Shown piece by piece: positions 1 through 7,883 of a stretch of DNA of 7,883 bases (its first letter is position 1; each line of letters begins with the position of its first letter). The notes below the pieces were generated by a model, which saw only the letters and a program-made list of their open reading frames with translations, was not told the origin of the DNA and made no database searches. Source of the DNA: Propionibacteriaceae bacterium (GTDB lineage: Bacteria > Actinomycetota > Actinomycetes > Propionibacteriales > Propionibacteriaceae); assembly GCA_003153855.1 (NCBI GenBank), contig PMBM01000179.1, positions 18,905 through 26,787 on the forward strand, written 5' to 3'. The position numbers and the translations under genes were made by a program.

Positions 1-2298
1 AACGGCAAGACGATCCGCTGGTGCCGCGTCGACGTCGGCCCGTACAACGCTGACGCGAGTGAGCCCGACGAGAACGGCGGCTCTCGCGGCATCGTCTGCG
101 GCGCGCACAACTTCGACGCCGGCGACCTCGTCGTCGTCGCGCTGCCCGGGACGATGCTGCCGGGCGGGTTCCTGCTCACGGCTCGCAAGACGTACGGGCA
201 CGTGTCCGACGGCATGATCTGCGCCGTCGACGAGCTCGGCATCGGCACCGACCACACGGGCATCCTCGTGCTCGAGCCCGGCTCCGCCGAGCCCGGTGAC
301 GACGCCGTCGAGCTGCTCGGCCTGTCCGACGAGGTGCTCGACATCGCGGTCACGGCCGACATGGGCTACTGCCTGTCCGTACGTGGCCTCGCTCGCGAGA
401 CCGCCCAGGCGTTCGGTGTGCCGTTCACCGACCCGGTCGCACTCGCGACTCCCTCGTCGCGGGCCAGCGGCTTTCCCGTACGGTCCGACACCGAGCACTG
501 CCCCCTGTTCGTCGCGGTCTCGGTGACGGGCGTCGACCCGTCGCGGCCCAGCCCGGACTGGATGCAGAGCCGGTTGCGGATGTCGGGCATGCGCTCGGTG
601 TCGCTGTCGGTCGACATCACCAACTACGTGATGCTCGAGACCGGTCAGCCGCTGCACGCGTACGACGCCGACCGACTCGCCGGCGGCATCGTCGTGCGTG
701 AGGCAGCCGCGGGGGAGAAGCTCACGACCCTCGACGACGTGCAGCGTGTGCTGAGCCCCGAGGACCTCGTCATCACCGACGACTCCGGCGTCATCGGACT
801 CGCGGGCGTCATGGGCGGCCAGACGACCGAGCTGACCGCGACGACGACGAACATCCTCATCGAGGCGGCGTCGTTCGCGCCCGTACGGATCAGCCGTACG
901 GCTCGGCGGCACAAGCTGCCGAGCGAGGCGTCGCGGCGGTTCGAGCGCTGGGTCGATCCCGGTGCCGCGTACTCGGCCGCACATCGCGTCGCCGATCTCC
1001 TCGCCGAGCTCGCCGGGGGCACGATCAGCCCCGCCGAGACCGTGTACGGGGCCGTGCCGACCATGCCGTCACAGACGATCCGAGGCTCGCTGCCGGCAGA
1101 GGTTCTCGGCGCGCCCGTCGACCAGGAGCGCGTCGTCGAGATCCTGCAGGGATCCGGCGTGGACGTGACCGTGGTCGGCGACTCGTTGACCTGCGTCCCG
1201 CCGACCTGGCGCCCTGACCTCGTCGACCCGTACGACTACGTCGAGGAGGTCGGCAACAAGATCGGCCTCGACTCGATCGTGCCGGTGCTGCCTCGTGCGG
1301 AAGGCGGCCGTGGTCTCACGTCGAAACAGAAGGCCCGTCGCGCGCTGAGCGCTGCGCTCCCGGCTGCCGGTTTCGTCGAGGTCATCCAGTTCCCGTTCAT
1401 GGCCGACGGCGACCTCGACAAGCTCGGCGTCCCGGCGGACGACGAGCGCCGCCGGGTCGTTCGGGTCGCGAACCCGCTCGCGGAGACGTCGCCGTACCTG
1501 CGGACGACGATCCTCCCGGGTCTTCTCGGTGCCGTCGCGCGCAACATCTCCCGCGGCCAGTCCGACCTCGCGCTGTACGAGGTGGGCACGGTCTTCGTCG
1601 GGCCCGTGGGCCAGGCTCCGATGCCGTCAGTGGAGAGGCGACCCTCGGACGAGGACCTCTCAGCCCTGTACGCGGCACTGCCGCAGCAGCCCACGCTCGT
1701 CGCCGCCGTCCTGACGGGCGACTGGCTTCCGGGCGTGCCTGCCGGGTGGCAGCAGGCGATCGCGTTCGCCGAGACCGTGGCCCAGGCGCTGGGAGTACGG
1801 CTCGAGCGCACCGCCGACGCGTACGCCCCGTACCACCCGGGCCGCGGCGCTCGCCTGTCCGTGGGCGACGTGACGGTCGGCCATGCCGGCGAGCTGCACC
1901 CGTCCGTGTGCCAGGCGTACGGCCTTCCGCCGCGCACCGCCGCCGCCGAGCTGTCCTTCGACGCGCTGTGCGACCTCGTCCCGGGTCCTGGATCCGTCAC
2001 GCCCGTCTCCTCCTGGCCCGTCGCCAAGGAGGATGTCGCGCTGATCGTCGACGCGACCGTGCAGGCGGGCGATGTCGAGGCGGCCCTGCGCGAAGGCGCA
2101 GGCGCTCTGCTCGAGGACGTACGTCTCTTCGACGTGTACGTCTCCGACGCGATCGGAGAGGGCAAGAAGTCGCTCGCGTTTGCGCTCAAGCTGAGGGCCC
2201 CCGACCGGACGCTGACCGAGGCAGAGGCAGCGGCTGTACGAGATGCGGCGGTCGCGGTGGCCGCGTCCCGTTTCGGAGCGGTCCAGCGCATCGCCTGA
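1..2298 (+). CDS. pheT: Phenylalanine--tRNA ligase beta subunit, 5'-truncated by window
   Basis: Beta subunit of the cytoplasmic (alpha-beta)2 phenylalanyl-tRNA synthetase, which charges tRNA-Phe with phenylalanine using ATP. The frame is open from base 1 and gives 765 residues before TGA 2296-2298; bacterial PheT is usually about 800-850, so roughly 50-90 N-terminal residues lie upstream. Visible domains by fragment residue: EMAP/OB-fold tRNA-binding domain about 1-105 (IVCGAHNF at 31-38, then GDLVVVALPG); B3/4 domain about 170-325 (VDITNYV at 204-210, GLAGVMGG at 266-273, SEASRRFERWVDP ending at 320); B5 domain about 357-430 (PPTWRPDLVDPYDYVEEV); catalytic-like core about 445-660 (NPLAETSPYLRTTILPGLL); FDX-ACB anticodon-binding domain 670-765 (PVAKEDVALIVD, LFDVY, GKKSLAF, DRTLTEAEA). 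Trp317 stands where the family normally has Gly. The catalytic alpha subunit PheS is presumably just upstream (inference). The internal ATG at 154 is not the start, because the tRNA-binding domain continues upstream of it. Confidence 0.97.
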   Translation, partial: NGKTIRWCRVDVGPYNADASEPDENGGSRGIVCGAHNFDAGDLVVVALPGTMLPGGFLLTARKTYGHVSDGMICAVDELGIGTDHTGILVLEPGSAEPGDDAVELLGLSDEVLDIAVTADMGYCLSVRGLARETAQAFGVPFTDPVALATPSSRASGFPVRSDTEHCPLFVAVSVTGVDPSRPSPDWMQSRLRMSGMRSVSLSVDITNYVMLETGQPLHAYDADRLAGGIVVREAAAGEKLTTLDDVQRVLSPEDLVITDDSGVIGLAGVMGGQTTELTATTTNILIEAASFAPVRISRTARRHKLPSEASRRFERWVDPGAAYSAAHRVADLLAELAGGTISPAETVYGAVPTMPSQTIRGSLPAEVLGAPVDQERVVEILQGSGVDVTVVGDSLTCVPPTWRPDLVDPYDYVEEVGNKIGLDSIVPVLPRAEGGRGLTSKQKARRALSAALPAAGFVEVIQFPFMADGDLDKLGVPADDERRRVVRVANPLAETSPYLRTTILPGLLGAVARNISRGQSDLALYEVGTVFVGPVGQAPMPSVERRPSDEDLSALYAALPQQPTLVAAVLTGDWLPGVPAGWQQAIAFAETVAQALGVRLERTADAYAPYHPGRGARLSVGDVTVGHAGELHPSVCQAYGLPPRTAAAELSFDALCDLVPGPGSVTPVSSWPVAKEDVALIVDATVQAGDVEAALREGAGALLEDVRLFDVYVSDAIGEGKKSLAFALKLRAPDRTLTEAEAAAVRDAAVAVAASRFGAVQRIA

Positions 2299-2312
2299 CG
2301 CGCAATGGGTTT

Positions 2313-4545
<2,233 letters not shown>

Positions 4546-4549
<4 letters not shown>

Positions 4550-5385
4550 CAGACCTCAGCGCGTACGCAGGCAGCACCGTCGTCGTGAAGTACGGCGGCA
4601 ACGCCATGGTCGCTCCCGAGCTCAAGGAAGCCTTCGCCGCGGACATCGCTCAGCTGCGCGCGGCCGGGATCAGGGTCGTCGTCGTCCACGGCGGCGGGCC
4701 GCAGATCTCGTCGATGCTCAACCGGCTCGGCATCGCCTCGGAGTTCCGCGGGGGGCTCCGCGTGACGACGCCGGAGGCGCTAGACGTCGTACGGATGGTG
4801 CTCGTCGGACAGGTCGGCCGCGAGATCGTCAACCTCGTCAACGCGCACGCTCCGGTCGCCGTCGGCATGTCCGGCGAGGATGCGGTGACGTTCACGGCGG
4901 TGCGGAAGGGGCTCGTGATCGACGGCGTCGAGATCGACCTCGGACTCGTCGGTGACGTCGCGGAGGTCTCGCCGCAGCTCGTGCTCGACCACCTCGACTC
5001 CGGTCGCGTACCGGTCGTTGCGACCCTCGCGCCCGACAAGAACGGCGTCGTCCACAACGTCAACGCCGACACGGCCGCTGCGGCGCTCGCCACGGCACTC
5101 GGAGCGGTACGACTCATCGTGCTCACCGACGTCGCCGGCCTGTACGAGGACTGGCCCAGCTCCACCGAGGTCGTCGAGCGGATCACGGCCGGCGAGCTGG
5201 CCGACCTGCTGCCGAGCCTCGAGTCGGGCATGCGGCCGAAGATGGAGGCCTGCCTCGTCGCCGTACAGTCCGGCGTCGGTACGGCGACGGTCGTCGACGG
5301 CCGCGTCCCCCACATCGTCCTCGCTGCCCTCGCGGGCGTTGCCCATGGCACCACCGTCGTGCCGGACCAAGGAGCCACCTCATGA
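4546..5385 (+). CDS. argB: Acetylglutamate kinase, short N terminus
   Basis: Phosphorylates N-acetylglutamate with ATP, usually the feedback-controlled step of arginine synthesis. Amino acid kinase family, 279 residues from ATG 4546. Seen: KYGGNAM (15-21, phosphate-binding Lys15), [10 protein letters not shown] (46-55), GGLRVTTPE (69-77), GEDAV, GLVGDV (133-138), [11 protein letters not shown] (170-180) with the catalytic-type Asp175, LTDVAGLY (193-200), and [13 protein letters not shown] (224-236) with Lys232. The last motif is typical of arginine-inhibited hexameric enzymes, yet only 14 residues precede KYGG where actinobacterial relatives have about 30-35 including the N-terminal interlacing helix. 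Upstream in-frame sequence, inside argJ, translates to Arg-rich non-homologous residues, so no better start exists. The nearest GGAG (4525-4528) is 17 bases from the ATG, too far to work well, so translation probably depends on coupling through the ATGA overlap with argJ. Confidence 0.96.
5369..5374 (+). promoter_or_regulatory. Ribosome binding site of argD
   Basis: AAGGAG lies 7 bases before ATG 5382, within the last argB codons. It is the best-spaced strong Shine-Dalgarno sequence in the operon and confirms the overlapping argD start. Confidence 0.8.
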
Positions 5386-6535
5386 CCTGGCAGGAGCACT
5401 ACTCCGGCAGCCTCATCAACGCGTTCGGCATGCCGCTGCGCGAGCTCGTCCGTGGCGAGGGCGTCCACCTGTACGACGACCAGGGCACCCAGTACCTCGA
5501 CCTGCTGGCCGGCATCGCCACGGCGTCGCTCGGGCACGCGCACCCCGCGTACGTGGCGGCGCTCGCCGACCAGGCCGCCACGCTGTCGCACGTCTCCAAC
5601 TTCTTCACCTCGCCGAACCAGATCGCGCTCGCCGAGAAGCTGTCGGGCCTGCTCGGGCACGACGCGAAGGTGTTCCTCGCGAACTCCGGCACCGAGGCCA
5701 ACGAGGCTGCGTTCAAGATCACGCGGCGGACCGGCCGGACACGGGTCATCGCCGCCGAGAACAGCTTCCACGGACGCACGATGGGAGCGCTGGCCATCAC
5801 GTACAAGGCCGCGTACCGGGAGCCGTTCGAGCCGCTGCCCGGCGATGTGACGTTCGTCCCGTACGGGGACGCTGCGGCCCTCGCAGAGGTCGTCGACGAC
5901 ACCGTGGCGGCCGTCGTCCTGGAGCCGATGCAGGGCGAGGCCGGCGTCATCGTGCCGCCCGACGGCTACCTCACGGCGGCGCGCGAGATCACCTCACGCC
6001 ACGGCGCCCTGCTCTGGCTCGACGAGGTGCAGACCGGCATCGGCCGCTCGGGACGGTGGTTCGACCACCAGCGCGAGGGGGTCGTGCCGGATCTCGTCAC
6101 GGTCGCCAAGGGCCTCGGCAACGGCTTCCCGATCGGTGCATGCCTCGCGACGGGCGCCACGTCGGACCTCATCCAGCCCGGCATGCACGGCTCGACGTTC
6201 GGCGGGAACCCTCTCGCGGCACGTGCCGCCCTGACGGTTCTGGGGATCCTCGAGCCGCTCCTGCCGCAGATCAACGCGGTCGGCGACCAGCTGGCCGAGG
6301 ACCTCACGGGTCTGCCCGGCGTCGTCGCCGTGCATGGTCGTGGCCTCCTTCGGGGCGTCCAGCTCGCGCGGATGGTCGCTCCGGCGTTCGCCGCCGCGGC
6401 GCTCGAGGCGGGCTTCATCGTCAACCCCGCCCGTCCCGACCGGATCCGGCTCGCGCCGCCGCTCATCATCACCACCGACGACCTCGTACCGTTCGTGGCC
6501 GCGTGGCCCGCGCTGTACGAGAGAGCGCTCGCAGC

Positions 6536-6539
<4 letters not shown>
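5382..6539 (+). CDS. argD: Acetylornithine aminotransferase (PLP-dependent, class III)
   Basis: Transfers the amino group of glutamate to N-acetylglutamate semialdehyde, giving N-acetylornithine; family members often also serve lysine synthesis as succinyl-diaminopimelate aminotransferase, which is possible here but not shown. Fold type I PLP enzyme of 385 residues, normal length. Seen: [12 protein letters not shown] (101-112, cofactor phosphate binding), SFHGRTMG (128-135), LEPMQGEAG (180-188), [12 protein letters not shown] (213-224) with Asp214 expected to pair with the PLP ring nitrogen, [13 protein letters not shown] (241-253) with Lys243 as the Schiff-base lysine, HGSTFGGNP (269-277), and [11 protein letters not shown] near the C terminus. 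All key residues are intact. It overlaps argB and argR by ATGA at each end. In mycobacteria and corynebacteria argF follows argD, but here argR follows directly. Confidence 0.96.

Positions 6540-7883
<1,344 letters not shown>

Noticed and set aside
1236..2291. 351-codon open frame on the minus strand inside pheT
   Set aside because: It lies entirely antisense to well-conserved PheT domains, is Ser/Arg/Ala-rich with no family motif, and is the kind of shadow expected in GC-rich coding DNA.
4650..5771. 373-codon minus-strand open frame across argB and argD
   Set aside because: It spans two clear plus-strand genes, has no recognisable domain, and reflects GC-rich third positions leaving the antisense frame open.
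4952..6535. In-frame upstream extension of argR inside argB and argD
   Set aside because: Arg/Pro-rich shadow translation of argB and argD; ArgR begins normally at ATG 6536.

Overview
This window is ordinary core-metabolism DNA from a high-GC actinobacterium. G or C fills most third codon positions, genes start with ATG or GTG and are packed with overlaps. The proteins resemble those of Actinomycetota, for example the PheT C-terminal VAKEDVAL motif and the ArgC ending GVAP. The gene order is the actinobacterial arginine cluster. A Nocardioidaceae/Propionibacteriales-type host is my guess from general resemblance only; the sequence does not prove it.

Layout, all on the + strand. Bases 1-2298 are the 3' part of pheT (phenylalanyl-tRNA synthetase beta subunit), whose start lies upstream of the window. 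Bases 2299-2345 are a short regulatory gap holding two identical 12-bp palindromes 20 bp apart, read here as tandem ARG boxes for ArgR, with a possible promoter overlapping them. From 2346 to the end runs argC-argJ-argB-argD-argR-argH. Each junction is a 4-base stop/start overlap (GTGA once, ATGA four times). argH is cut by the window end inside its GSSxMPxKxN signature. There is no gene-free stretch over 300 bases, and I see no tRNA, rRNA, CRISPR array, insertion sequence, integration site or clear terminator.

How the genes work together. ArgJ makes N-acetylglutamate, and recovers the acetyl group later by transferring it from acetylornithine to glutamate. ArgB phosphorylates N-acetylglutamate, ArgC reduces the acyl phosphate to the semialdehyde, ArgD transaminates it to N-acetylornithine, and ArgJ releases ornithine. 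Carbamoylation (ArgF) and argininosuccinate synthesis (ArgG) are not encoded here. ArgH performs the last step, splitting argininosuccinate to arginine and fumarate. ArgR senses arginine and most likely represses the whole operon, including its own gene, from the operator before argC.

The points most worth a second look are: an ArgB that keeps the C-terminal signature of arginine-inhibited NAG kinases but lacks the usual N-terminal helix; the operator/promoter layout, which suggests a leaderless GTG start for argC; the unbroken chain of 4-base overlaps; the absence of argF and argG from the cluster; a Gly-to-Trp change in a strongly conserved PheT motif; and marked enrichment of the word GTAC in all codon phases. 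I found no convincing undescribed system.
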